A stretch of 64,000 nucleotides of DNA from Pirellulimonas nuda. Lineage in GTDB: Bacteria > Planctomycetota > Planctomycetia > Pirellulales > Lacipirellulaceae. The notes beneath the pieces are model-generated. The model was not told where the DNA came from, ran no database searches, and saw only the letters and a program-made list of their open reading frames with translations. The stretch lies in the NCBI RefSeq assembly GCF_007750855.1, contig NZ_CP036291.1:5084001-5148000 (forward strand), read 5' to 3'. Made by a program: the position numbers and the translations under genes. This document shows, piece after piece, positions 1 through 8,900 of the stretch (positions are counted from its first letter, which is position 1; each line of letters starts with the position of its first letter).

Positions 1-105
1 CGCGCGGGCGATGCTCAGCTGCGACGCAGCGGCGACGCCGGCGGCCGCCGCGGCCGAAGCGCCCAGAAAGCTGCGGCGGTCGGTCTGGTTCGATTCTTGG
101 TGCAT
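1..105 (-). CDS. Tat-exported protein, N-terminal fragment (cut by window edge)
   Basis: Only the first 35 codons are present. The ATG (complement of 103-105) opens a peptide starting MHQESNQTDRRSFLGAS, followed by an Ala-rich hydrophobic stretch. The RRSFLG motif plus hydrophobic core is a twin-arginine signal, so the mature protein is predicted to be exported folded. In planctomycetes such leaders often belong to Gfo/Idh/MocA oxidoreductases or DUF1501/sulfatase proteins, but nothing here discriminates. It lies downstream of the VWA gene on the same strand, separated by a long hairpin element. Confidence 0.75.
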   Translation of the reverse strand, partial: MHQESNQTDRRSFLGASAAAAAGVAAASQLSIARA

Positions 106-194
106 GCCGTTGATCCTCAGAAAAGTTTAGGTTTGCCGGTCGAATGAGATGCCCCAATTCTAGCAACATCACGCGGCCGAGGTAAAGCAACTGG

Positions 195-400
195 GGAGGC
201 GCGGCTGGCGCCGCGGGGGCTGGGGGTTCGCCGCTCCGCGGCTGTCCGCCTACGGCGGACGGGGCTGGGGGACGCTCAAGCGATGGGGCAACCGCTTGAC
301 GTGCCCCCATCGCTTGCGCGTCCCCAACCCCGGGCCGCAGGCCCAGTTCGCCGCGGCGAACGAGCCCCCAGCCCCCGCGGCGTTAGCCGCGCCTCCCCCC
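195..400. repeat. Nested ~200-bp inverted-repeat element
   Basis: Fills most of the 299-bp gap between the Tat protein and the VWA gene. The outer arms (about 195-242 and 346-398) are near-perfect reverse complements built around GCCGCGGGGGCTGGGGG. An inner pair (about 265-298 and 301-338) centres on CAAGCGATGGGG and its complement. The right end abuts the TAG stop of the VWA gene (complement of 405-407). It has no coding capacity and could fold into one long imperfect hairpin acting as a terminator. It resembles a MITE-like mobile repeat, which is an inference from structure only. Confidence 0.7.
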
Positions 401-404
401 CCCG

Positions 405-2474
405 CTAGAAGTAGACGCGGCGGTTGTAGACGTACCACTCGAATAGCAGCAGCACGAGCGCCGCGGTCAGGATCCAGGGCCATAGCTCTTTGCGGCGGGG
501 CGCGAGGCCCGCGGCGGCGACGGCGGTGTTGCCGATCTGGATCGACGCGGCGGCGGCGTCTTGCTCGTCTTCGGGCGACGCGGGTCGCAGGCGGACGTCG
601 CTCTCGGCGCGGTCGAACAGGTTTACGGCGAACCGCTCGATCACCCGGCCCCCGTCGGCCACCTCGTACACGCCCGGCGACTGGGTGTCGTGGAACTGGA
701 AGGGCTCGTCCGCCAGACGAGTCAGTGTCTTTGTCTCTCCCCCCGGGCTGGTCACCACCACGCTCTTGGTGACCCCGGCGGGCCTGAGCTCGACCGTGGC
801 GCCGGGCGGGACCGAGCCCGAGCCGTCGCCGCGCGAACGGGCGACGAAGTAGTTCAACGCGTTCAGCCAGAAGGTCGGGAAGCTGTGCGCCTTGGGCCAG
901 TTGGTGTTGTACTTCTGCTCCCCGGCGTCGGTGGTGAGGATGTCGAACCCCAGCACCGCGTCTTCGTAGCTCTCGCGGGGCGCCGCCACCAGCAGCGGGC
1001 CGGCGGTGGAGTCGATCAGCGTCGCGCCGCCCCGGGGCGTGGTGAGCACCAGGCTCTGGACGATGTCGACGTTGTCGAGCTCAACGTTAGTCATCAGCGG
1101 GTGGATCCGGCTCCAGTCGATAATCTGCGGCAGCGCGGCGGTCTTGGGCGCCGGCGCCGCCGGTTTGGCGTCGGCGTCGGCGTCGGCGTCCGCCTGCTCG
1201 TCCGGCGCCGCGGCGAGGCCTTCTTGCCAGGCAGCCGTCGGCGGCAGGGCGCCGATCATCAGCGTGTTGCAACGCGGCATCGTTTCGGGCGCGCAGCGGT
1301 CGTAGACGATCAGGTCGTACAGGCCCGCCTGGGCGTCGTCTTGATGCTTCTTCTGCTTGAGCACCTCGGGGGAGGCGGTCTCGACCTCCACCACCCGCCC
1401 CGCTCGCCCGGTGGCCAGCGCCGCTTCCAGCACGAAGTTGCCGGGCGTGACCAGCAGCACCCGCCCGGGACGCATGTCGTTCAGCGGCGCGTAGGCGCGG
1501 TTGTCCACCGCCAGCACGTCCTTGATCTCGCTGGTCGATTCGGGCGCCAGCCGCGCCTCGAGCCTGCCGGCGGGGGCGTCCGCCAACGGGAAGGGGGCGC
1601 CGCGGGCCTCTCCGGCGGGAACCTCTAGGCTCTGGGCGTCCAGCAGGGCGCCGTCGAGCTGCACCTCAACGATCACCTTGCGCGGCTCGTCTGTGAAGTT
1701 GGTCACCTGCACGAACGCCTGCCGCTCTTCGGGACGCGACTCGTTCCGCCGGGTGCTCAGCGCGGTGATCGCCAGGTTGTTCGACGTGGTCGAACCGATG
1801 GGCACGTAGACCGGCTCGAGGTTGCCGAGCTGAAAGTCCTTCACGTCGGAGAACCGGCCGTCGCTCATAATGAACAGCGTGGCGGCCTGGGCGTCGGCGA
1901 CGTCGAACGTCATGTCGGTCCCCTCGCCCACCTGCTGGGCCGGGTTCGCCAGCCCGTCGGCCAGCTTCAGCGCGCCCAGCAGGTCGGTCGACTCGTCGGT
2001 CGGCTCGATCGTCGCGAGGCGCTCCTTCAGCAGCCGCGTGTTGTCGGTAAACTCCTGCACCACCCGCGGCGCCCCCGCGAAGCTGACCAGCATGGCGGTC
2101 ATGCCGCGGTCCATCTGGTCGATCAGCCCGGTGACCTGTTGCTTGGCGACCTCCAGCCGATCCTTGGCGCCCTCAACATCGGCGGCGCCCATGCTGGCGG
2201 AGTTGTCGACCAGGAAGATGAACCGCTGCCCCGACAGGTCGGTCCCCTCCCACCCGGGGCGCAGCACGGCCAGGATCGCCAGCAGCGCGAGCAGCAACTG
2301 CAAGAACAGCAGCAGGCTCTGCCGCAGGCGTTGCCACAGGCTGTTGACCCTCAGGTCCTCAATGCTCTTGCGCCACAGGTAGGTGCTGGGGACCTCTACC
2401 GGGGCGCGCTTGAGCTTGAGGAAGTAGAGCGCAAAGATGACCGCGGGCACGGCCGCCATGGCCGCCCACTGCAT
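405..2474 (-). CDS. BatA-like membrane protein with VWA domain
   Basis: A 689-aa membrane protein. The N-terminus carries two hydrophobic segments (about 5-20 and 52-72) around a basic LKLKR loop, as in BatA/aerotolerance-type N-terminal domains. A von Willebrand A domain follows with a MIDAS motif DNSASMG at 90-96. A long beta-rich periplasmic region comes next, and a C-terminal membrane segment lies near 665-685. Members of this family sit with MoxR AAA ATPases and DUF58 proteins, thought to form metal-dependent chaperone or envelope-stress complexes; both partners lie just upstream on the same strand. The ATG used is the first available: an in-frame TAA lies 14 codons further upstream with only rare-type start codons between. 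The substrate is unknown. Confidence 0.85.
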   Translation of the reverse strand: MQWAAMAAVPAVIFALYFLKLKRAPVEVPSTYLWRKSIEDLRVNSLWQRLRQSLLLFLQLLLALLAILAVLRPGWEGTDLSGQRFIFLVDNSASMGAADVEGAKDRLEVAKQQVTGLIDQMDRGMTAMLVSFAGAPRVVQEFTDNTRLLKERLATIEPTDESTDLLGALKLADGLANPAQQVGEGTDMTFDVADAQAATLFIMSDGRFSDVKDFQLGNLEPVYVPIGSTTSNNLAITALSTRRNESRPEERQAFVQVTNFTDEPRKVIVEVQLDGALLDAQSLEVPAGEARGAPFPLADAPAGRLEARLAPESTSEIKDVLAVDNRAYAPLNDMRPGRVLLVTPGNFVLEAALATGRAGRVVEVETASPEVLKQKKHQDDAQAGLYDLIVYDRCAPETMPRCNTLMIGALPPTAAWQEGLAAAPDEQADADADADAKPAAPAPKTAALPQIIDWSRIHPLMTNVELDNVDIVQSLVLTTPRGGATLIDSTAGPLLVAAPRESYEDAVLGFDILTTDAGEQKYNTNWPKAHSFPTFWLNALNYFVARSRGDGSGSVPPGATVELRPAGVTKSVVVTSPGGETKTLTRLADEPFQFHDTQSPGVYEVADGGRVIERFAVNLFDRAESDVRLRPASPEDEQDAAAASIQIGNTAVAAAGLAPRRKELWPWILTAALVLLLFEWYVYNRRVYF

Positions 2475-2583
2475 GGGGCCGAGGGTGTTGCGGAAGAGGT
2501 CGATGGGGAGGTGTTAGGTGTTAGGTCTAGGGCGTTAGGAATTGGCAATTAGGATGGGCGGCGCGGCAGCAGCGGGAACCCAG

Positions 2584-2661
2584 TAGCTGCCGACCTACGG
2601 TCGGCGCGGCGGGCCGCGCCAGCGGGCTTTTCGGTCCGCGCCGACCGTAGGTCGGCAGCTA
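2584..2661. repeat. Perfect 26-bp inverted repeat (CCGACCTACGGTCGG family)
   Basis: Arms 2584-2609 and 2636-2661 are exact reverse complements (TAGCTGCCGACCTACGGTCG and onward) flanking a 26-nt centre. It lies between the DUF58 gene and the downstream VWA gene. A related sequence (GCCGACCTACGGCCGGCGCG) occurs at about 39945-39965 and a degenerate one near 20870, so this is a dispersed family. It would form a strong hairpin in the intercistronic RNA. Confidence 0.85.
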
Positions 2662-2674
2662 TTGGGGGCGCTAG

Positions 2675-3568
2675 TCATCTTACGAGTCCTCTTGAACGCA
2701 TGTAGCCCGACATCAGGTCCGCCACTGGGGTTTGGTTGTCCGCCAACAGGTACGCAACGCCGCGCTTGGCGCAGAACTGTTGGGCTCCGGACGTGAACGC
2801 ATCGAGGGTTTGCTTGTAGCGCTTCAGCAGCGGGGCGCTGGCGGTTACCTCGGCGAAGTCGCCGTCTTCGCAGTCCACCAGCCGCAGGTCTCCCTGGATG
2901 TCGGGGTCGATCTCTTCGCGGCTAAGGACCTGGATCACGTAAACGTCGACCCGCCGCGCGACCAAGTAGCGGATGGCCGCCTCGTAGCCCTCCTTGTCCA
3001 TCAGGTCGCTGATCAGCACCACCACCCCCTGCCCCGAGTTGCGCAGGCAGAACCGCCGCACCCCTTCGGCCAGCGTCGGCGCGTCGTCGGCGGGCTGGAC
3101 GCCGTCGAGCCACTCCAGCATCCGCCACACGCTCTTGCGGCCCCGCAGCACCGGGCCGCGCTCGCGGAGCGACTGCCCGATCCGCTCGATCACCACGCGG
3201 TCGCTCCGCACCAGCCCGACAAACCCCAGCGCCGCGGCGAGCTGCTTGGCGTACTCCAGCTTGCTGGGGTCGCCGAAGCCCATGCTGAGCGAGTCGTCGA
3301 TCAGCGTGAAGAAGTGCAGGTCTTCTTCTTCCAGGAACAGCTTGAGGATCAGCTTGTCGAGCCGCGCGTACAGGTTCCAGTCGAGCCGCCGCAGGTCGTC
3401 CCCGGGCACGTAGTTGCGGAAGTCGGCGAACTCAACCGACTGCCCCTTACGCTTGGAACGCCGCTCCCCCTTCATCCTCCCGCGGAACACCTTGCGCGTG
3501 ACCAGCTCGAGCCGCTGGAGCTGGGCCATAAGCTCGGGGGGGAGGAGGTTGGAGGTGGTTACGGGCAT
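2675..3568 (-). CDS. DUF58 domain protein
   Basis: A 297-aa protein with the DUF58 hallmark RNYVPGDDLRRLDW (residues 51-64) followed by a VWA-like fold with DDSLSMG at 91-97. DUF58 proteins accompany MoxR ATPases and VWA membrane proteins; the MoxR gene lies upstream and the VWA protein directly downstream on the same strand. I chose the start MPVTTSNLL over an ATG 26 codons further upstream because the upstream extension is low-complexity Pro/Ser/Thr sequence encoded by a repetitive stretch. It is predicted to be cytoplasmic, as no signal or membrane segment is seen. Confidence 0.9.
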   Translation of the reverse strand: MPVTTSNLLPPELMAQLQRLELVTRKVFRGRMKGERRSKRKGQSVEFADFRNYVPGDDLRRLDWNLYARLDKLILKLFLEEEDLHFFTLIDDSLSMGFGDPSKLEYAKQLAAALGFVGLVRSDRVVIERIGQSLRERGPVLRGRKSVWRMLEWLDGVQPADDAPTLAEGVRRFCLRNSGQGVVVLISDLMDKEGYEAAIRYLVARRVDVYVIQVLSREEIDPDIQGDLRLVDCEDGDFAEVTASAPLLKRYKQTLDAFTSGAQQFCAKRGVAYLLADNQTPVADLMSGYMRSRGLVR

Positions 3569-3657
3569 GGGGGGGGACGGATTCAGGAAGGGGGAGGTGG
3601 AGATGACGGGGGATGTGGGGATGGGTTTGTGGGCGGCGCGAGGCACACCAACAATCG

Positions 3658-3858
3658 CTAGCCTCCTGCCACCACAGGAGGAAGAAAGAGAGCAACAATG
3701 ACCGAGATTATCAGAACAATGACGATGAAATCTCCCAGTCGAATCTCAAACAAGCCTTTTCCGAACCATGGTTTGCCGAACCATGGTTTGCCGAACCATG
3801 GTTTTTCAACTTGCGGGCAGGCAGTCTGCGGAGAGACATACGGGTTCTCGTCGTCCAT
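3658..3858 (-). CDS. Small single-pass membrane protein with KPWFG repeats
   Basis: A 66-aa protein beginning MDDENPYVSP, an N-terminal signature often seen in short planctomycete membrane proteins. The middle contains three tandem KPWFG units, and the C-terminal half is one hydrophobic helix (about 42-62). The repeat is encoded by a 15-bp unit containing the 10-bp palindrome AACCATGGTT at 3764-3773, 3779-3788 and 3794-3803. It lies between vapC and the DUF58 gene. Function is unknown; it may be co-transcribed with its neighbours. Confidence 0.6.
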   Translation of the reverse strand: MDDENPYVSPQTACPQVEKPWFGKPWFGKPWFGKGLFEIRLGDFIVIVLIISVIVALFLPPVVAGG

Positions 3859-3968
3859 CGTGATTTCTTGGATTCGGGGAACCGACGGTCACACCCTGCA
3901 ACGGAGCGATCCATAGCGGCAGCCAAGACTATCTCCACCTCTCCTGTCATCTCCACCTCTCCCTTCCG

Positions 3969-4400
3969 TCACCCATCCAGCGGATGCCTCCACCGCAGCC
4001 CCGGGAACCGGCCGAAGCCGCGGTCGGCGGTGATCCACTCGCAGTCGTGCTCGATGGCCAGCGCGGCAAGGTAGGCGTCTGGGACGGTGTTGCCGCGGGC
4101 CGCGGTCTTTCGGCAGAGGTCTGTGAAGATTCCCCAGTGACGCGGGCCGGGCTGGACTAGTTCGCAGTTCGGTCGGCTCCGGACACTCGTGACAAAACTT
4201 AACGCCGCGTCAGTAGTTCCGGACGTTGGGAAAAGCCTCCCATTGGTCATGAGGCGGACTACGGAGCTCAAGACGAACTCCGACACAGCATACGGCTCGG
4301 CCGAATTCATTACCGCAGAAAGCCATGATGCAAACTCTAGGTGGTCGGGCGCCGATTCGTTGGTCGCGTTGATAAGCACGTTGACATCCATCAATAGCAT
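3969..4400 (-). CDS. vapC: VapC-like PIN-domain toxin
   Basis: A 143-aa PIN-domain protein. The N-terminus MLLMDVNVLINA supplies the first conserved Asp (D5), an acidic residue follows in AVSEFVL, and the C-terminal PDAYLAALA and ITADRGFGRFPGL segments supply the remaining metal-binding Asps. This matches the VapC family of Mg2+-dependent ribonucleases that usually cleave tRNA or rRNA. The start codon overlaps the stop of the antitoxin gene by one base (TGATG), which is typical translational coupling. Base composition is lower in G+C than the flanking MoxR and DUF58 genes, suggesting acquisition. Confidence 0.9.
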   Translation of the reverse strand: MLLMDVNVLINATNESAPDHLEFASWLSAVMNSAEPYAVSEFVLSSVVRLMTNGRLFPTSGTTDAALSFVTSVRSRPNCELVQPGPRHWGIFTDLCRKTAARGNTVPDAYLAALAIEHDCEWITADRGFGRFPGLRWRHPLDG

Positions 4401-4657
4401 CAGTACTTACCCGGCTCTTCGGCGTCTAAGAAGTCTCGCACGGCCTCGTTATTGTTCATATCCAAGCCTGCGGGGGGTTGGCCCAGCTTGAACGTAGGGA
4501 AAGGCTTGACCGTTTCTTGTTCAGCCTGCTTACTGCGTTGGACGGCGTCGCGCAACACGTTATCAAGCAGCGCATCGAGCGATCGGCCGGTCTCCGCGGC
4601 TAGACGCTGTGCCTCCTCCATCAACTTGTCATCCAAACAAATTGTCGTTTCGACCAT
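4400..4657 (-). CDS. vapB: VapB-like antitoxin
   Basis: An 85-aa protein starting MVETTICLDDKLMEEAQ, a beta-strand plus helix pattern of a ribbon-helix-helix DNA-binding domain. The C-terminal half (about 48-85) is flexible and rich in Pro and acidic residues, suited to wrapping the toxin active site. It precedes vapC with a one-base overlap. It is expected to neutralise VapC and autorepress the pair. Family assignment is by fold pattern and context, so the exact antitoxin subfamily is uncertain. Confidence 0.85.
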   Translation of the reverse strand: MVETTICLDDKLMEEAQRLAAETGRSLDALLDNVLRDAVQRSKQAEQETVKPFPTFKLGQPPAGLDMNNNEAVRDFLDAEEPGKY

Positions 4658-4758
4658 CGCTCACTCCTGGATTGAAGGCTGGCTCGGCGGCCTTTCCATC
4701 AGATCTTTCACAATTCTACCCCCCACCCGTCGCCGTCTCCAATTTTCCTGTCGTCTAA

Positions 4759-5772
4759 TCAAGCCGTCTTCTCTTCCACCTTCTCCGGCACGTGCTTCAA
4801 TATCTCCGTCAGCACCGTGTCCGGGTTCACCCCCTCGGCCTCGGCCTCGAAGTTGAGGATCACGCGGTGCCGCATCGAGGGCAGGTAGACGCGGCGGCAG
4901 TCTTCGAAGCTCACGTTGTACCGACCACCCAACAGCGCCCGCACTTTTGCGGCTAGCGCCACGCTCTGGGCGCCGCGGGGGCTGGCGCCCCAGCGGAGGT
5001 ACTGGTTGGTCGCCGGCGCCGCGAAGGGGCCCTCGGGATGGGTGGCGAGCGTGAGCCGGGTGACGTAGTCCTGCACGTGGGGCGCCAGGATCACCTCGCG
5101 GACCAGCTTCTGCCACTCGACGATCTCGCCGCCGTCCATCACCTTCTGCGGCTCGACGACGATGCCCCGAGTGGTGCGTTCGAGAATGGTGTTCAGGTCT
5201 TCCCGGCTGGAATAGCCGACCACCAGCTTGAACAAGAAGCGGTCGAGCTGCGCCTCGGGGAGCGGGTAGGTTCCTTCTTGCTCGATCGGGTTCTGGGTGG
5301 CCATCACGAAGAACGGCGGTTTCATCTGGAAGACCTGGCCGGCGATCGAGACCGACTTCTCCTGCATCGTCTCCAGCATGGCCGACTGCGTCTTGGGGGT
5401 GGCGCGGTTCACCTCGTCCGCCAGGCAGATCTGGGTGAAGATCGGCCCCTTCTGGAACTCGAACCGCCGCCGGCCGTCGGGGTCTTCGACGATCAGGTTG
5501 GTGCCCAGGATGTCGGCCGGCATCAGGTCGGGGGTGAACTGGATGCGCGAGAAGTCGAGGTCGAGCGTCTGCGCCAGCGTGCGCACCAGCAGCGTCTTGC
5601 CCAGCCCGGGGACCCCCTCGAGCAGCACGTGTCCGCCGACAAACAGGCTGGTCAGCACGCCGTGGACGATCTCGCCGTGGCCGACGATCACTTTGCTCAG
5701 CTCGGCAAAGACGGCCTTGTAGCGCTCGGCGAACTGGGCCGCGCGTTCTTCGATGGAGGAACCGATGCTCAT
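4759..5772 (-). CDS. MoxR-family AAA+ ATPase
   Basis: A 337-aa ATPase. The Walker A motif GVPGLGKT is at 53-60, Walker B-type LADEVNRATPK near 120, and the MoxR segments ATQNPIEQEGTYPLPEAQLDRF follow. The AAA_3 core and the helical lid domain at the C-terminus are both present and length is normal. MoxR proteins act as chaperone-like ATPases for VWA/DUF58 partner proteins; those partners flank it here (VWA protein upstream, DUF58 and a second VWA protein downstream). The vapBC pair has been inserted between moxR and the DUF58 gene. Confidence 0.95.
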   Translation of the reverse strand: MSIGSSIEERAAQFAERYKAVFAELSKVIVGHGEIVHGVLTSLFVGGHVLLEGVPGLGKTLLVRTLAQTLDLDFSRIQFTPDLMPADILGTNLIVEDPDGRRRFEFQKGPIFTQICLADEVNRATPKTQSAMLETMQEKSVSIAGQVFQMKPPFFVMATQNPIEQEGTYPLPEAQLDRFLFKLVVGYSSREDLNTILERTTRGIVVEPQKVMDGGEIVEWQKLVREVILAPHVQDYVTRLTLATHPEGPFAAPATNQYLRWGASPRGAQSVALAAKVRALLGGRYNVSFEDCRRVYLPSMRHRVILNFEAEAEGVNPDTVLTEILKHVPEKVEEKTA

Positions 5773-5779
5773 AGAACTA

Positions 5780-5912
5780 GGAGTTAGGTCTTAGGTGTTA
5801 GTAAACGTGGGGGGAAGAATGGGACGCGGACTAGCGCGGATAAACGCAGACCGTGTGTCAACCCGATCCTTCATTGATCCGCTTCATCCGCGATCATCCG
5901 TGTCCTATTCGT
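5780..5912. repeat. TTAGGTNTTAGG tandem repeat plus inverted-repeat element
   Basis: Just upstream of the moxR start lies a degenerate tandem of a TTAGGT-type unit (about 5780-5800). It is followed by a 'GGACGCGGA ... GCGGAT' arm (about 5817-5850) and its imperfect reverse complement ending GTGTCCTATTC (about 5876-5911). The second part is related to the perfect element at 48499-48602. Nothing coding is seen. Confidence 0.6.
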
Positions 5913-5921
5913 ATAAAGGGC

Positions 5922-8900
5922 TCACTCGTTTCGGGCGTCGCGCTTCGCTTTCTTCAGGCGGTCCATGTAGCTCTCTTCTTGCTTGGTTTCTGTCGGCTCG
6001 CTCTTGCGTGTGGGCGTGGGGGCGACTCGGGGCTTGACGCCTCGCTCCAGGTCCGCCAGCGGCGAGCCGGTGGGCTGCGGCGCCTCGTCTAGCTCGAAGC
6101 GGCGGCTCGCTTCGCCTTCGCGGAGTTCTCGTTTGCGGCTCTGCAGCCTCGACACGGTGGCGGGCGCCGGGGCGTCTGCCGGGCGGCCCAGCACGCGCTC
6201 GGCGAACTTCTGGCGGAGCGGGCCCAGCCACGCCGTGCTCACCTGCACGCGGCGCACGAACACGTCGCCCATGAACAGCAGGCTGGCGGCCAGCACCAGC
6301 AGGGGCCAGATGTCTTGCCCCGCCACCGCGGGCTTCATCGTGCGGCGGTAGGCGTTCACCTCCAGCAGCCCGGGGGCCAGCTTCTCGGCGCCGGTGAGCT
6401 GGGCGTTCGCCTCGGCGCCGATCACCTTGCCGGGCTCGGCGCCGGTGGGCGGCAGCGCGGCCATCGCTTCCAAGAGCGGGGTGTTGGCTTCGCGGGCGCG
6501 GAACTCGTCGCTGTAGCCCACGTTCACGCCGGTGCGGATCATCGCCTGGCCGGCGCCGGGGCTGATCATCAGCATGTAGCTGCCGGGGTCGGGGGAGTCG
6601 AACGCCCCCACGTATCGGCCCGGCGCCACTTGTTCGATCACCAGCGGGATCGACTTGAGGTCGGGCCCCACCGCGGCGCCGGTCATCGCCTGGACGTTGA
6701 TGAACTCGTCGTCTTTCCCCACGGCGTCGATCACGACGCGGGTCTTGCCGTCGACCGTCTCGGTGGCCACGGCGAAGTTGCCCGTGTCGCCGGTGGGGCG
6801 CATCGACCAGCGGACCATCTGGCTAAAGAAGCGGTCGTAGTCGTCCCAGCCGGTCCACTGGTTCGCCCAGCGCTTGCCGGCGTCGGTGGTGAAGGCGACG
6901 CTCTTGCCCACGCCGAACGTCCACGACGCCAGCAGCACGCTGTTGTCTGGGCTCGGGGGGACCGGCGAGCGGAGCAGCACGTCGACCAGCGAGCTCTCTT
7001 TGACGGTCGTCATCACGAAGCCGGAAATCGGCGGGTAGGGCTCGCTGACGCCCGCGATCATCTCGCTGCGCCCCACCAATAGCGGGACCACCGGGGGGGA
7101 CAGTTCTTTGACGAGCGGCTGGGCGACGCGGCGGGCTTCTTGCTGGTAGATCCGTGGCAACGCGTTGGCGTTGCGGACCACGTAGTACTTGCCGCCGGTC
7201 TTGTTGGCCAGGTCCTGCATCGTGTTGCCGAACCCCTGCCTGCCGGCCGTGCCGTGGCCGCCGACTTCGACGGTGGTGATCTTCACCCCCTGCTTGATGA
7301 AGGCCTGGACCGTGTTGCCCGACGGGGGCGCGGGGTCGCCGTCGCTGATGATGATGCAGTGCTTGATCGACGGCGTGGGGTTGGTCAACTTGGCGAAGGC
7401 GCCGACCGTTTTTTGCATGCCGGGGTCGAAGTCGGGCATGTCGCCCACCGTCAGCCGGTCGATCAGCCGCAGCATCCGCGAGCGTTCGGCGCCCACCTGC
7501 ACCATCCCCCCTTGGGTGTTGGCCCACAGCCAGGTGTCGGTGCCGTTCCATTGCAGCAGCCCGGCGTAGTCCTTGGGGCCGAGCGCCTTGACCGCCTCGG
7601 CGGCGATCACCTTCTGCCAGTAGTTGCCTTTGGCGATCTCGCTGGCGTGCATGATCATCGCCAACGCGCCGACCGGCGTGACCTTGGCGCTCTTGATACG
7701 GAAGTCGACCGGCATCGCCTTTTCAATCGCGGTGTCGGTCCACCCGCCGGCGCCGAAGCTGCGGTCGCCCCCCAGCATCACCAGCCCGCAGCCGAACTCC
7801 TCGGTGTTGCGGACCAGCATCTCGATCTGGGCGTCCGAGAACGCCGTGATGCTCTCGGTGTTGATCGGCCCCGCGCCGCCGAAGCCCCCCGACCGCGGCA
7901 CGTTCGCTAGGATCACCGAGTCGTACCGCTGCAGCTCCGCCAGCGTGGCGAACAGCCGGTCGCTCCGCTGGACGGTGATCTCGAGCCCCTCGCTCCGCAG
8001 CCGCTCTACCAGGTAGTCGAACTCCCCCGGGTTCTCCCAGTCTTCGATCAGCAGCACCTGGCCCCGGCCGCGGACGTGGGTAAAGGCGGTGGCCACGTTG
8101 TTCTGCAACGACCCGTCGCTGGAGCGATCGCCGGGGGTGAACCGCCCCTCGTAGGTGTAGAAGTCGGACTGCTCGATCGTCTCGCGGATGGTGTAGACGT
8201 TCTTTCCGGGCGCCAGCTCGACCGGCTGATCGGAGAGGGTGGTCTCGCGGTCCCCCGCCTTGCGGACGATCTTCAGCGTGCCCGCGACCGGCGACGAGCC
8301 CGGTTCGGAGTCGTTGTCGACCACCACGCGAAGCTCGAACGGCTGGCCGCGGCGGACGTCGGCCGGCAGGGCGACCTTGTCGACGGTGATCTCGCTGTGC
8401 CGCTCTAGCGGCACCGGCAGCACGTCGATGCTCACGCCGGCGTCGGCCATGGCGCGGGCCTCGCGCAGCGCGCTGCCGACGTTCTCATTGCCGTCGGTGA
8501 CGATCACCACACGGCGGGCGGCGTCGCCCGGGAACAGGCTCATCGCCCGCTGCATGGCGCCGGCGAGGTTCGTGTGCCGGCGGTCCAGCTCGCTCTCGAC
8601 GCCGGTGAGCTCGTAGTTGAAGTCGACCGGGGGGAGCTCGACCTCGGCGTCGCGGCCGAACACGATCACCCCTGCGCGGTCTTCTTTTTCTGGTTTGCGT
8701 TGCTCGCGGATCGAGGCGTTCACGAAGGCCACCATGGCGGCCCGCTGCTCTTCGGGGATGCTGAGCGACTGGTCGAGCAGGTAGATCACCGTGAGCCGGT
8801 CGCTCTTCTTGCGGAGCTGGGTGTCGGCCAGCGCCAGCAGGATCAGCAGCCCCACCAGGCACCGCAGCAGCACCGCCAGGCCGCCGCGCCAGGTTCCCAG

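Noticed and set aside
561-1628. Plus-strand frame opposite the VWA gene (about 355 codons)
   Set aside because: No motif and no plausible initiation site; the minus-strand VWA protein accounts for the sequence.
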